A stretch of DNA of 64,000 nucleotides, taken from Legionella sp. PC997. GTDB taxonomy: Bacteria; Pseudomonadota; Gammaproteobacteria; Legionellales; Legionellaceae. Position numbers and translations under genes: made by a program. A model generated the notes under the pieces. It was not told where the DNA came from. It saw only the letters and a list, made by a program, of their open reading frames with translations, and made no database searches. Of this stretch, positions 8,715-18,606 are shown one piece after another. Position 1 is the stretch's first letter. Every line of letters starts with the position of its first letter. The stretch is taken from the NCBI RefSeq assembly GCF_014109825.1, contig NZ_CP059576.1, positions 2,754,001 through 2,818,000 of the forward strand. Direction: 5' to 3'.

Positions 8715-10787
8715 GTGTTATCAAACTCGTGTGAATCATTAAACGGTATCGGACCAACACTTGCAGCAAAACTTGCAAAATGTGGTATCCATTCTGTTTG
8801 TGATTTACTGTTCCACTTACCTTATCGTTACCAAGATAGAACCCGAATAACACCCATCCAGGATTTACGCGCTAATGAGTGGAGCGTGATTGCAGGGCGA
8901 GTATGTAAAACGGAAATTAAAACCGGCAAACGTGCCATGCTGCATTGTTATGTGGAAGACAAAACCGGAATAATAAAACTGCAGTTTTTTCATTTTAATA
9001 AAACTCAAATCAATAATCTAAAGAACAGCACAATAATTCATGCCTTTGGAGAAGTTCGTGAGTTCAGCAATATCCTAACCATGACTCATCCGGAGTATCA
9101 GTTGCTCGATGATGAAAACGAATGTCAAGTGAATGAAACACTCACACCAATTTATCCAAGTACCCAAGGCTTAAGCCAATCAAGACTTAGACAGTTGGTC
9201 AATGTCGCCATAAATAGTTGCAAAAACGAGCTTCAACAATTGGAATGGATGAGTGAGACACAATTACAGGAAAATGGCTTTTTTCCTTTAGGAGAGGCAA
9301 TTCAGCTTTTACACAATCCACCCCCAGATATCTCGGTGCAATCTCTAGAAGAAGGCCATCATCCAGCGCTAAAACGATTAATTTTTGATGAATTGTTAGC
9401 GCAGCGCCTAAGTCTGCAATTCGCCCGAGAAGCACGGAACATCTTACATGCTGTTGCCCTGCCTATAGACCAAAATTTGAATCAACGTTTTCTAGAGTCT
9501 CTCCCATTTACACTCACGAACGCGCAGCATAGAGTTGCCCAAGAGATTAGCCAGGATCTAACCCAAAATAAACCCATGTTACGCTTAGTACAAGGCGATG
9601 TGGGTGCAGGAAAAACCATCATTGCTGCCCTTGCAGCATTACAAGCTATTGCTAATGGACAACAAGTGGCTTTTATGGCTCCAACAGATCTTCTTAGCGA
9701 GCAACACGCGAATAATTTGATCCGTTGGCTAGAGCCTTTGGGAATAAAAATTTTAAGACTTAGTGGAAAAATGAAACTCAGTGAACGTCGTACAGCCTTT
9801 GCTGCGTTAGCTGATCATAGTTGTCAGCTAATTATTGGCACGCATGCGTTATTTCAAGAGGCAGTGCACTTTGCACGTTTAGGTCTAGTAATTATTGATG
9901 AACAACATCGATTTGGAGTGGAACAAAGATTGCTTTTGCAGCAAAAAGGGCAACAGGAACATCTCATTCCTCATCAATTATTAATGACAGCCACTCCTAT
10001 TCCAAGAACACTTTCAATGACCCACTTTGCCCATTTGGATATTTCAATTATCGATGAATTACCCCCAGGACGTATGCCGATTTCTACCGCTGTATTAAGT
10101 CAGAACAAAAGAGAAGCAGTCATTGAACGATTAGAAGTAGCGATAGCCAGTGGTCGACAAATTTATTGGGTATGTACCCTTATTGAAGAATCTGAAAAAT
10201 TACAATGTATGGCGGCAACTCAAACCGCCCACGCCTTACAAGAACAACTCCCTGGAGCACGGGTGGGCCTTGTACATGGGCGAATGAAAGCTTTAGAAAA
10301 AGAAGCAACCATGGCCGCATTTAAAGAGGGTGAAATTAATTTACTGGTTGCTACCACAGTAATTGAAGTTGGAGTAGATGTCCCAAATGCCAGTCTTATG
10401 ATAATTGAAAATGCAGAACGTTTGGGTTTATCGCAACTGCATCAATTACGTGGCCGAGTAGGTAGAGGAAGTACCCAATCTCATTGTATTTTGCTTTACC
10501 AAGCACCCCTATCACAACAAGGTGCTGAGCGATTAAAAATAATGCGAGCAACTAATGATGGATTTATTATTGCGGAAAAAGATATGGAGCTAAGAGGAGC
10601 AGGTGAAGTCCTTGGAACTCGGCAAACTGGTTATCGACAATTTAAAATTGCGGATATCCAAAGGGATCGCAATGTACTTCCACTTTTGCCCACTATAGCA
10701 AAAACACTTTTAGAGGAGTCACCCCAAACTGCCCGCAACATTACCCAACGCTGGTTAGGAAATTTTGAGCAATTTTTGCAGGGGTAA
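8715..10787 (+). CDS. recG: ATP-dependent DNA helicase RecG
   Basis: RecG remodels stalled replication forks and Holliday junctions. The 690-residue protein has an N-terminal wedge/OB domain (HLPYRYQDRTRITPI, then a beta-rich part to about 170), the Walker A motif GDVGAGKTI near residue 295, the DEQH box near 394, the TATPIPRT motif, and the conserved C-terminal helicase domain with QLRGRVGRG. It starts at GTG. The DnaA-box repeat array begins directly after its stop codon. Confidence 0.97.
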   Translation: MLSNSCESLNGIGPTLAAKLAKCGIHSVCDLLFHLPYRYQDRTRITPIQDLRANEWSVIAGRVCKTEIKTGKRAMLHCYVEDKTGIIKLQFFHFNKTQINNLKNSTIIHAFGEVREFSNILTMTHPEYQLLDDENECQVNETLTPIYPSTQGLSQSRLRQLVNVAINSCKNELQQLEWMSETQLQENGFFPLGEAIQLLHNPPPDISVQSLEEGHHPALKRLIFDELLAQRLSLQFAREARNILHAVALPIDQNLNQRFLESLPFTLTNAQHRVAQEISQDLTQNKPMLRLVQGDVGAGKTIIAALAALQAIANGQQVAFMAPTDLLSEQHANNLIRWLEPLGIKILRLSGKMKLSERRTAFAALADHSCQLIIGTHALFQEAVHFARLGLVIIDEQHRFGVEQRLLLQQKGQQEHLIPHQLLMTATPIPRTLSMTHFAHLDISIIDELPPGRMPISTAVLSQNKREAVIERLEVAIASGRQIYWVCTLIEESEKLQCMAATQTAHALQEQLPGARVGLVHGRMKALEKEATMAAFKEGEINLLVATTVIEVGVDVPNASLMIIENAERLGLSQLHQLRGRVGRGSTQSHCILLYQAPLSQQGAERLKIMRATNDGFIIAEKDMELRGAGEVLGTRQTGYRQFKIADIQRDRNVLPLLPTIAKTLLEESPQTARNITQRWLGNFEQFLQG

Positions 10788-10806
10788 AATATTTTTAGAA
10801 AAATAT

Positions 10807-11030
10807 AAGTCAAGACTGTTTTTTATTTTTTTCTTTGTTAAGATAGCGGAGCTAATCCTCTTATTTTTCCAAAACACATATTTGTGGATAACTCTCTCAC
10901 AATATGGTTTGATAAAAATCCAAATTCCCCGTATTTCCTCAAAAAATCCTTATCCCCTAAGACTTATTGCTTATTTGATTTTTCTAATGCCTGAAATCTT
11001 TTATCCACAAAATCTGTGGATAATGCTGTG
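10807..11030. promoter_or_regulatory. DnaA-box unit 1
   Basis: AT-rich block at 10807-10845; perfect DnaA boxes at 10883-10891 (minus), 11001-11009 (plus) and 11015-11023 (minus). The last two form a 23-base palindrome with a 5-base centre. Confidence 0.8.
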
Positions 11031-11211
11031 AACATCATGTAAAACCCCATATAAAATCAGCTTGGTTTGCACTTGCTTCAGAACTTTCCAAAGTGCTCCT
11101 CGGTGCTTAGGTAAAAATCATCCTCATTTCTTTATCAAGTTTGAATAATGAATAAATTTTAATCAAATCCACGCATTTCTTAAAGTTAAAAATTTTTTAA
11201 AAAAAATACTC

Positions 11212-11434
11212 AAGTCAAGACTGTTTTTTATTTATTTCTTTGTTAAGATATCCAAGACAATTCTTCCACCCCACAAAACAAAACCTGTGGATAACTTACC
11301 TCTTCATTTCATTCGGTAAAAAGCGCTAACCTCTCCATATTTTTTGAAAACCCTTATTGGATAAGGCTTATTACTTATTTAGCTATTTTATTTTCTAAAT
11401 TCATTTATCCACAAAATCTGTGGATAATCCTGTG
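11212..11434. promoter_or_regulatory. DnaA-box unit 2
   Basis: AT-rich block at 11212-11250; perfect DnaA boxes at 11286-11294 (minus), 11405-11413 (plus) and 11419-11427 (minus), with the same palindrome geometry as unit 1. A degenerate TTGGATAAG lies between, near 11356. Confidence 0.8.
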
Positions 11435-11621
11435 TACATGATGTAAAACACCTTATAAAATCAGCTTCATTTGCAGTTGCTTCAGAACTCTCCAAAGTGC
11501 TCTCCGAAAAAAATTAGGTTTAAAACTCGATTTTTTTATTTTTTTCATTACCAAGAACAGAGGGATTTTAACCAATCTAAGGGCATTCCTTAAGGTCAAG
11601 ATTTTTTAAAAAAAAATACTC

Positions 11622-11842
11622 AAGTCAAGACTGTTTTTTATTTTTTTCTTTGTTAAGATATCCAAGGAAAAATTCTTACCCCTAAAAACACATCTGTGGA
11701 TAACATCTTTCTTCATAGCGCCAAATAAAAAACCAGACTTATTTCTCTCTTCAAGAAATTATTATTCTATAAGGCTTATTCAACATTGGTTCATTATTCC
11801 ACTAAAAACCATTTATCCACAAAATCTGTGGATAATCCTGTG
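11622..11842. promoter_or_regulatory. DnaA-box unit 3
   Basis: AT-rich block at 11622-11660; perfect DnaA boxes at 11695-11703 (minus), 11813-11821 (plus) and 11827-11835 (minus). Similarity to the other units fades after about 11870, so this copy lacks the right-hand part seen in units 1 and 2. Confidence 0.8.
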
Positions 11843-12061
11843 AATAGGATGCATAACATCATGTGAAATCAATTTATTTAGGTGCACCTCCCCTTACCCA
11901 GACTACTCCGGCTCACTTCATTGAGTATAAGTTTTAATATAAAAAAATTCATAACCATGTTTAAATAGACCAATAACAAATAATCAAAATTGAATCTTTA
12001 ATTTGAATAAAAAAAAATCCCATTTCATTTTTAATTAGGTAACATTAACTTCAAAATACAT

Positions 12062-13195
12062 ATGGCTCATAACGATAGATATTTACAGGCAAAAAAAGTA
12101 ACGCTTTTGGGAGCTATTTCAAATGCTCTACTTGGCCTCATTAAACTTATTGGGGGATATTTTTTTCACTCTCATGCACTGGTAGCAGATGGGGTTCATT
12201 CTTTGTCTGATCTCATAACAGACGCAATGGTTTTGTTTGCTTCCAAATATGGCAGTCTTGATGCGGATGCCAGTCATCCTTATGGCCATCAACGTATTGA
12301 AACAGCTGCGACTTTGTTGTTATCTCTCTTACTTATTTTCGCAGGTATTGGCATTGCATGGGATTCAATATATGACTTACTCCACTCCCATTTCATCACC
12401 CCCACCTGGTTTACCCTGCCAATAATTAGCATTTCAATCCTAAGCAATGAAATTTTGTTCCACTATACCCTGTATATAGGAAGATGCATTAATTCCAAAT
12501 TAATTACAGCAAATGCCTGGCATCATCGCTCAGATGCAGCATCCTCGCTGGTTGTCTTAGTAGGCTTGGTTGGAAGTATTGCCGGTTTTAGTTATCTTGA
12601 TGCCGTAGCAGCAATTATAGTCGGTCTTATGATTGTAAAAATGGGTTGGGATTATGCTTGGAATAGTGTAAAGGAACTAGTAGATACCGCAGTCAGTCCC
12701 GAGTTATTGGCACGCATTGAAGAAGTAATTCAAAATGTGGATGGAGTTGAAAAAATCCATCAATTAAGAACTCGATCTATGGGAGAAGATGTATTAATTG
12801 ATGTACATATTTTAGTTTCACCTAAAATTTCCGTTTCTGAAGGACATTACATAGCCCAACACGTCCACCATGCACTTGCAGACCAAATAGAAAGCGTCAA
12901 AGATGTAATTGTGCATGTTGATCCCGAAGATGATGAGCAATGCTGTCCCTCTATGCATTTACCGAACAGAAAAGTATTGCACGAATTATTACTGAATGAA
13001 GTCCATGATTTCCCTCAAATTCAATTTTGGAATTTACATTATCTGGATGGCAAAATTGGGATAGATATAGTGTGCGATGATACTTTCAGCCAGTGGCAAG
13101 AATTACATAAGCGAATAATTCGGGCATTAAAACTGCAATCCGATATTGTAGAAGTTCGTTTATTTAGCTTGCATGAGGCCATGCATCCCCACTAA
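12062..13195 (+). CDS. Cation diffusion facilitator transporter (FieF-like)
   Basis: CDF proteins export divalent metals such as Zn, Fe, Mn or Co from the cytoplasm by proton antiport. The 377-residue protein has the usual six membrane segments. Metal-site motifs are visible: DGVHSLSDLITD in segment 2 and HHRSDAASS in segment 5. The cytoplasmic domain has the conserved HVDP and other His/Asp ligands. About 70 residues follow the usual end of the family and contain a CC pair (EDDEQCCPS). A ZIP-family gene follows 190 bases downstream. Which metal is moved cannot be told from sequence. Confidence 0.9.
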   Translation: MAHNDRYLQAKKVTLLGAISNALLGLIKLIGGYFFHSHALVADGVHSLSDLITDAMVLFASKYGSLDADASHPYGHQRIETAATLLLSLLLIFAGIGIAWDSIYDLLHSHFITPTWFTLPIISISILSNEILFHYTLYIGRCINSKLITANAWHHRSDAASSLVVLVGLVGSIAGFSYLDAVAAIIVGLMIVKMGWDYAWNSVKELVDTAVSPELLARIEEVIQNVDGVEKIHQLRTRSMGEDVLIDVHILVSPKISVSEGHYIAQHVHHALADQIESVKDVIVHVDPEDDEQCCPSMHLPNRKVLHELLLNEVHDFPQIQFWNLHYLDGKIGIDIVCDDTFSQWQELHKRIIRALKLQSDIVEVRLFSLHEAMHPH

Positions 13196-13240
13196 ACTAC
13201 GGGATTTAATTAAGTCTAGTTGTTTCTAGGTAAACTATGA

Positions 13241-13268
13241 CCTGGGTGAAGCAGCGAAATCCGGGGTT
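13241..13268. repeat. Dispersed palindromic element
   Basis: CCTGGGTGAAGCAGCGAAATCCGGGG is a member of the CCTGGG/CCCGGG family with arms CCTGG and CCGGGG-type pairing. It lies in the gap after the CDF gene. Confidence 0.5.
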
Positions 13269-13385
13269 TAAAAAACTTATTTAAGTCCATAAAATTCCCG
13301 AGTCTCACTTCAATTCACCTAAGGTGTAGTGCGACTGGATCACTATTTAAACTATAAAATTCTAGAATAAAGAATAGGATAAACA

Positions 13386-14144
13386 ATGGTATCACCTACC
13401 AGCTTAAAGATTTTTTTTGCATGTTCCATTTTTATAGTCATATTAATTGCTGGCTGGTATCCGTTTAGAAAACGAATTAAAGACGATCAGCATATTGATT
13501 TTCCTGTGGGAGAAACTTTAGCTACTGGAGTTTTTTTAGGGGCTGGATTGTTGCATATGCTTCCCGATGCGAATTCATTATTTCAAAAAATGGGATATAA
13601 CTACCCTTTTGCTTACATCATTACCGGTGCCGTATTTCTAATTTTTCTCTGGTTTGAACATTTGGGTAAAGAACTTTATCATCATCATAATACAAAACAT
13701 CCTGCCTTTGCCCTCTTAGCCTGGGGGATGCTATCTGTTCATTCAATTATGTTGGGCGCAGCATTAGGGTTATCACATTATAACTCCATGATCATTATGA
13801 TCTTTCTTGCAATAATTACCCATAAATGGGCAGAAAGTTTTGCTGTTGCAGTGCAATTGAATAAAAGTTCTATGAGTATGAATACTAGCCTTGTCTTTTT
13901 CATCTTATTCAGCTTGATGACTCCGCTGGGTATTTATTTAGGTTGGTACTTTGGTCATGGAGTAGAAACCGATTCCTTATTTGACCCAATTTTACTTGCT
14001 GCTTCAGCAGGGACATTTCTCTATCTAGGAACCTTACATGGCTTAGAACGCTGTGTTATGGTAGAGCGTTGTTGTAATCTTAAAGATTTCAGTTTCGTGA
14101 TTATAGGCTTCTCACTTATGGCGTTGGTGGCGATTTATGTCTAA
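13386..14144 (+). CDS. ZIP-family metal transporter
   Basis: ZIP proteins bring zinc, iron or related metals into the cytoplasm. This 252-residue protein has eight hydrophobic segments. The characteristic helix 4 and 5 residues appear as HSIMLGAALGLS and THKWAESFAVAVQL, where the His and Glu residues form the metal site. A short His run (YHHHNTKH, near residues 99-105) lies in the cytoplasmic loop, as in other members. Its stop codon overlaps the start of the Maf gene by eight bases, so the two are co-translated. It follows a CDF exporter, so both directions of metal flow are encoded together. Confidence 0.88.
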   Translation: MVSPTSLKIFFACSIFIVILIAGWYPFRKRIKDDQHIDFPVGETLATGVFLGAGLLHMLPDANSLFQKMGYNYPFAYIITGAVFLIFLWFEHLGKELYHHHNTKHPAFALLAWGMLSVHSIMLGAALGLSHYNSMIIMIFLAIITHKWAESFAVAVQLNKSSMSMNTSLVFFILFSLMTPLGIYLGWYFGHGVETDSLFDPILLAASAGTFLYLGTLHGLERCVMVERCCNLKDFSFVIIGFSLMALVAIYV

Positions 14145-14739
14145 ATTATTACAACAGAAACCGATTATCCTCGCCTCCAGCTCTCCAATAAGATTAAAAT
14201 TGATGCAATCTCTTGGTATTGAATTTTCTGTGATTCCTTCTCACTGTGATGAAGATGCAATCAAAGTTTCCTGTCACTCAGAAAGCGCACTGGGTTTAGG
14301 GTATGCGCTTGCAGCAAGTAAAGCATTGGCTGTAAGCCAGCAATTCCCGGAACATTATGTTATTGGCGCAGACCAACTTTGTTTGATTGGTAAAACTCTG
14401 CTGAACAAACCGTTGGATCATCCTACTGCTATAGACCATTTGCGTTTATTAAGCGGCAAGGAACATCTGCAAATTTCCTGTCTTTGCATTGCAAAAAATA
14501 ATGAACTCCTATGGCAACATCATGAAACAGCGCATTTAACAATGCATCATTTAAGTGAAAAAACAATTGAAGCTTATTTGCAAAGTGAAAAGCCTTATCA
14601 TAGTTGTGGGGGCTATCAGTATGAAAGCCAAGGTAAATGGTTATTTAAAGAAGTCCAGGGCACTGAAGATACCATTTTAGGTTTACCTTTACTCCCTTTA
14701 TCCAACGCACTAATGAAAGTGGGTGCAGTTAGTTTCTAA
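14137..14739 (+). CDS. Maf-family nucleotide pyrophosphatase
   Basis: Maf proteins hydrolyse non-canonical or methylated nucleoside triphosphates to monophosphates. The 200-residue protein begins with the family signature LASSSPIRLKLMQSLGIEF (compare LASxSPRR). It also has VIGADQL with the catalytic Asp, LNKPLDHPTAIDHLRLLSG, and GGYQYESQG, where many members have AGGYxIQ and a conserved Glu. The YhdE-type dTTPase signature is not clear, so the exact nucleotide is unknown. It overlaps the upstream ZIP gene by eight bases. Confidence 0.88.
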   Translation: MSKLLQQKPIILASSSPIRLKLMQSLGIEFSVIPSHCDEDAIKVSCHSESALGLGYALAASKALAVSQQFPEHYVIGADQLCLIGKTLLNKPLDHPTAIDHLRLLSGKEHLQISCLCIAKNNELLWQHHETAHLTMHHLSEKTIEAYLQSEKPYHSCGGYQYESQGKWLFKEVQGTEDTILGLPLLPLSNALMKVGAVSF

Positions 14740-14878
14740 TTATATTTTCCTGCATTTCGTTACATTCAGCCCAAACTTCATCCAAAAAAAATATAAAAAT
14801 CATAAGCTTAACGAATTATTGTATTTATTAAGATCATTTTGTTATGATTCTTTATCACTTGCTATGGAATTGAGAATA

Positions 14879-15895
14879 ATGGAAGGAAAAATTGAAAATC
14901 CTGTTACGCAGGCACCTGCATTAAGTTTGTTTGAATTTAAAATGCAATTCACAAACTATATGAAAGAGTGTGCAATTTTTAAAATAAATGCTGAGAGAAA
15001 CATTGCCGAGTTAGAGTTAAGAAATGAATATGATGCTCTAATAGGTCTGTATGAAAAGATGATGGGGGTTGTGAAAAACCAAGTCATAGTTTATGAAGAG
15101 AAATTGCAAGCTGCTGAAGCCTACATACACAGCACGTGGGAATTGAATCCACGGATTACTAACGAAATTGTCAGGCAAAAAAAATATATAGAGAAGTTAC
15201 AGTTACAATTGGTTCAAATCAAATCTTTAAAATTTTTATTTTCTTTGGATTCAAGTGGACTTATTGAGGAAGCATTAAAAAATACATCCTCAGCTTTACT
15301 CATTATTCAAACTCCGAAACTGATTGCACAAATCCCTAACCATCTATTACCCGATATGACGTGCCAAGACCCAGAGCTCATTAAGCCCCTAGCCCATGTT
15401 TTAGCGAGCCGTGAGTATACGTTTGAGCTATCTAATCTTTTTACACGACTCAAACAGCAGGCGCAAAATGAGGTTGATAACGCCTTTATTGTCGAAAAAG
15501 AAAATTCTGCGATCCGCGATTTATTAGTTAAAATTAATAAATATCTTGATAAAAAAATAGATCAAGCCCTAAACCAAAATTCGCCTCCATGGGCGCTCGG
15601 ATATTTTGGCTCACGTCATAAAATAAATAGAAACGATAAAAAGGTACCTGTTCCACAAGGGATCTATGAATTAAAAACTCATTTAGAGCAACTCAACCAA
15701 TTCTCTCCCAGTGAAATCTTGGCAAAGATGCAAAATACACTGCAGATCAAAAACCAAGACAAGCAGGATGAATCCTTGCTTCAACAATTTAAACGACTTA
15801 TTAGCTATCTTTTGGGATACTGCCAATCACCAGAAACCTCAGCCGAATATGAATACTTGGATCAAGTCACAGCAGGAAAACTATCTATCTCTTGA
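14879..15895 (+). CDS. Hypothetical helical protein, candidate effector
   Basis: This protein has no family I recognise. From the ATG at 14879 it has 338 residues, MEGKIENPVTQAPALSLFEF onward; an ATG at 14864 would add five. The open frame extends back to 14723 inside the Maf gene but that part looks unlike the rest. The body is helical and Lys/Gln/Glu-rich with likely coiled coils at about residues 30-120. There is no signal peptide or membrane segment. The C-terminus is Ser-containing (GKLSIS). It sits between Maf and enolase, and its composition resembles other possible effectors here. Confidence 0.65.
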   Translation: MEGKIENPVTQAPALSLFEFKMQFTNYMKECAIFKINAERNIAELELRNEYDALIGLYEKMMGVVKNQVIVYEEKLQAAEAYIHSTWELNPRITNEIVRQKKYIEKLQLQLVQIKSLKFLFSLDSSGLIEEALKNTSSALLIIQTPKLIAQIPNHLLPDMTCQDPELIKPLAHVLASREYTFELSNLFTRLKQQAQNEVDNAFIVEKENSAIRDLLVKINKYLDKKIDQALNQNSPPWALGYFGSRHKINRNDKKVPVPQGIYELKTHLEQLNQFSPSEILAKMQNTLQIKNQDKQDESLLQQFKRLISYLLGYCQSPETSAEYEYLDQVTAGKLSIS

Positions 15896-15978
15896 CAAAT
15901 TAAGTACAGATCAAAACAATACTTCAATTGAAAAAGCAGACTTCACTGCATTCAGATTGAAAAAAATTTTAATCGTAA

Positions 15979-17259
<1,281 letters not shown>

Positions 17260-17278
17260 ATTTTTCCATTTTAACTTG

Positions 17279-17309
17279 TAGCCTGGGCGAAAGCCGTAAC
17301 CCGGGCTAG
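17279..17309. repeat. Dispersed palindromic element, likely bidirectional terminator
   Basis: TAGCCTGGG and CCCGGGCTA form a 9-bp stem with one G-T pair around a 13-base loop. It lies between the convergent eno and Lrp-type genes, where it may stop both transcripts. Confidence 0.65.
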
Positions 17310-17353
17310 CATTTCTTCTGGACCTCAGGTTCCGCTCCCGCGGCTTCAAAACA

Positions 17354-17866
17354 CTAATCTTCCGAAAAATGAATATTTGTGTTGTATTTGGTGCGATTAA
17401 GACAAAAACTGCTTCGAAATACTTTAATATTTGCTTCATTAGCAAATACTTTGCGTGCAAACTCGTTATAGTGAGTCATATCCGCAACATGAATTATTAA
17501 TAAATAATCAGTCTCTCCTGAAACAAAATAGCATTGTTTAACCTCTTCTTGTTCCGCCATCTTACGTTCAAAATGTGCCAACAAATCCTCTCTTTGCTTT
17601 TCTAAGGTAATGTTTGCAAAGACTATAAGCCCACGTCCTGCTTTAAAAGGATCGACCAAAGAAACGTCCTTTACAATGATGCCCTCATCACGTAATCGTT
17701 TCACACGACGAAAACATGGAGGAGCAGAAATTCCTACCTTTTCAGCAAGCGCCAGATTGGTAATTTGGTTATCTTTTTGCAGTAAATTTAAAATCTTGCG
17801 ATCAATTTTATCCAAATGGACTTTTTCAACCTTATTTTCTGAAATTTTTTCCGCATTTTTTTTCAT
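17354..17866 (-). CDS. Lrp/AsnC-family transcriptional regulator
   Basis: This 170-residue protein has an N-terminal winged helix-turn-helix (LDKIDRKILNLLQKDNQITNLALAEKVGISAPPCFRRVKRLRDEGII) and a C-terminal RAM ligand-binding domain (about 75-160). Lrp/AsnC members respond to amino acids. The first 17 residues are a charged Lys/Glu extension. It is divergent from a GNAT acetyltransferase gene 124 bases away, and the gap holds a near-perfect AT-rich palindrome that could be its operator. It probably controls itself and the acetyltransferase. Confidence 0.93.
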   Translation of the reverse strand: MKKNAEKISENKVEKVHLDKIDRKILNLLQKDNQITNLALAEKVGISAPPCFRRVKRLRDEGIIVKDVSLVDPFKAGRGLIVFANITLEKQREDLLAHFERKMAEQEEVKQCYFVSGETDYLLIIHVADMTHYNEFARKVFANEANIKVFRSSFCLNRTKYNTNIHFSED

Positions 17867-17914
17867 ATATTACCCATAATCTAAAATTTCACATTATAAA
17901 TTGAAATAAAATAT

Positions 17915-17949
17915 CATGAAATAAAAAATTTATTTATTTTTATTTCGTG
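17915..17949. promoter_or_regulatory. Candidate operator in the Lrp/GNAT divergent promoter
   Basis: CATGAAATAAAAA (17915-17927) and TTTTTATTTCGTG (17937-17949) are inverted copies that match at 12 of 13 positions with a 9-base spacer. It lies between divergent promoters next to an Lrp-type regulator. Binding by that regulator is inferred. Confidence 0.5.
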
Positions 17950-17990
17950 TTACATTTTAATTCCGATAAAAGATCTAAAAGGAAACAATT

Positions 17991-18515
17991 ATGATAAGAA
18001 ACGCGCAGATTGATGAAATTGATAACTTAAATAAACTCATTGAGAATTCTGCACGTCGGTTGAGCCAAGAAGACTATTCAGAAAAGGAAATTGAAGGAGC
18101 AATTCATTTTATTTTTGGAATAGATAAAGAGCTTATCCAAGATCAAACCTATTACGTCATAGAAGATGAAGGAACTGTAGTTGCCTGTGGTGGATGGAGT
18201 AAACGCAGTACCTTATTCGGTGGTGATCAATGTAACGCACGAGTAGAAGGTTTTTTAAACCCACAAACAGATTATGCCAAGATCAGGGCTTTCTTTGTGC
18301 ATCCAAACTACGCTCGGCAAGGTTTGGGAACAATGCTTTTGGAATATTGTGAACGGCAAGCCTTGGTTCATGGATTCTCAAAAACGGAAATGATGGCAAC
18401 CTTACCTGGCGTAAAACTATATCAGGTTTGTGGCTATCAAATTATTGGATCAGAATATTTTTCCCTCCCTGATGGAAACAAGTTTAAAATGGTAAAAATG
18501 ATAAAACACTTATAA
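17991..18515 (+). CDS. GNAT-family N-acetyltransferase
   Basis: This 174-residue protein has the GNAT fold. Motif A, which binds the acetyl-CoA pyrophosphate, reads IRAFFVHPNYARQGLGTMLLEYCE (R/Q-x-x-G-x-G/A). The C-terminal part (GVKLYQVCGYQIIGSEYFSLPDG) matches the usual GFxxxG segment. A GGWSKRS strand and an FGGD segment lie before motif A. The substrate is unknown. AAGGAAACA precedes the ATG. The Lrp-type gene is divergent from it, which suggests amino-acid-linked control. Confidence 0.88.
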   Translation: MIRNAQIDEIDNLNKLIENSARRLSQEDYSEKEIEGAIHFIFGIDKELIQDQTYYVIEDEGTVVACGGWSKRSTLFGGDQCNARVEGFLNPQTDYAKIRAFFVHPNYARQGLGTMLLEYCERQALVHGFSKTEMMATLPGVKLYQVCGYQIIGSEYFSLPDGNKFKMVKMIKHL

Positions 18516-18550
18516 TTAAACATTTTAAAAGGAGAGGTTGAGTGCGGTGA

Positions 18551-18567
18551 ACTATACGAAGTATAGT
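18551..18567. terminator. Hairpin between convergent genes
   Basis: ACTATAC and GTATAGT form a perfect 7-bp stem with a GAA loop between the convergent GNAT and acyltransferase genes. Flanking GGTGAA and TTTCGCTTCACTG resemble the inner part of the dispersed palindromes. Confidence 0.5.
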
Positions 18568-18606
18568 GGTTTCGCTTCACTGTACTTATCCTCACTCTAA
18601 TGCTAG

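Larger units (their letters stand above)
10788..11880. repeat. Three tandem 405-410 bp units with nine DnaA boxes; origin-like region
   Basis: Three copies of one unit follow each other, with spacings of 405 and 410 bases between the first two and last two copies of the same landmark. Each unit has an AT-rich block starting AAGTCAAGACTG and ending GTTAAGATA, then one TGTGGATAA, then after about 110 bases a pair of boxes facing each other, TTATCCACA and TGTGGATAA, five bases apart. All nine boxes match the DnaA consensus exactly. I see no GATC site from the recG stop to the next gene. Dense perfect boxes with AT-rich DNA are what a replication origin or a DnaA-titrating site contains. dnaA and dnaN are not in the window, so which it is cannot be decided here. 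Confidence 0.8.

Noticed and set aside
10631-11031. Open frames over the end of recG and the DnaA-box repeats (10631-10813 minus, 10765-11031 plus)
   Set aside because: No ribosome-binding site or family; the plus frame runs into repeat DNA and is made of AT-rich codons.
10788-11880. CRISPR array
   Set aside because: Repeats are about 405 bp with partial conservation, not short direct repeats with unique spacers, and no cas gene is present.
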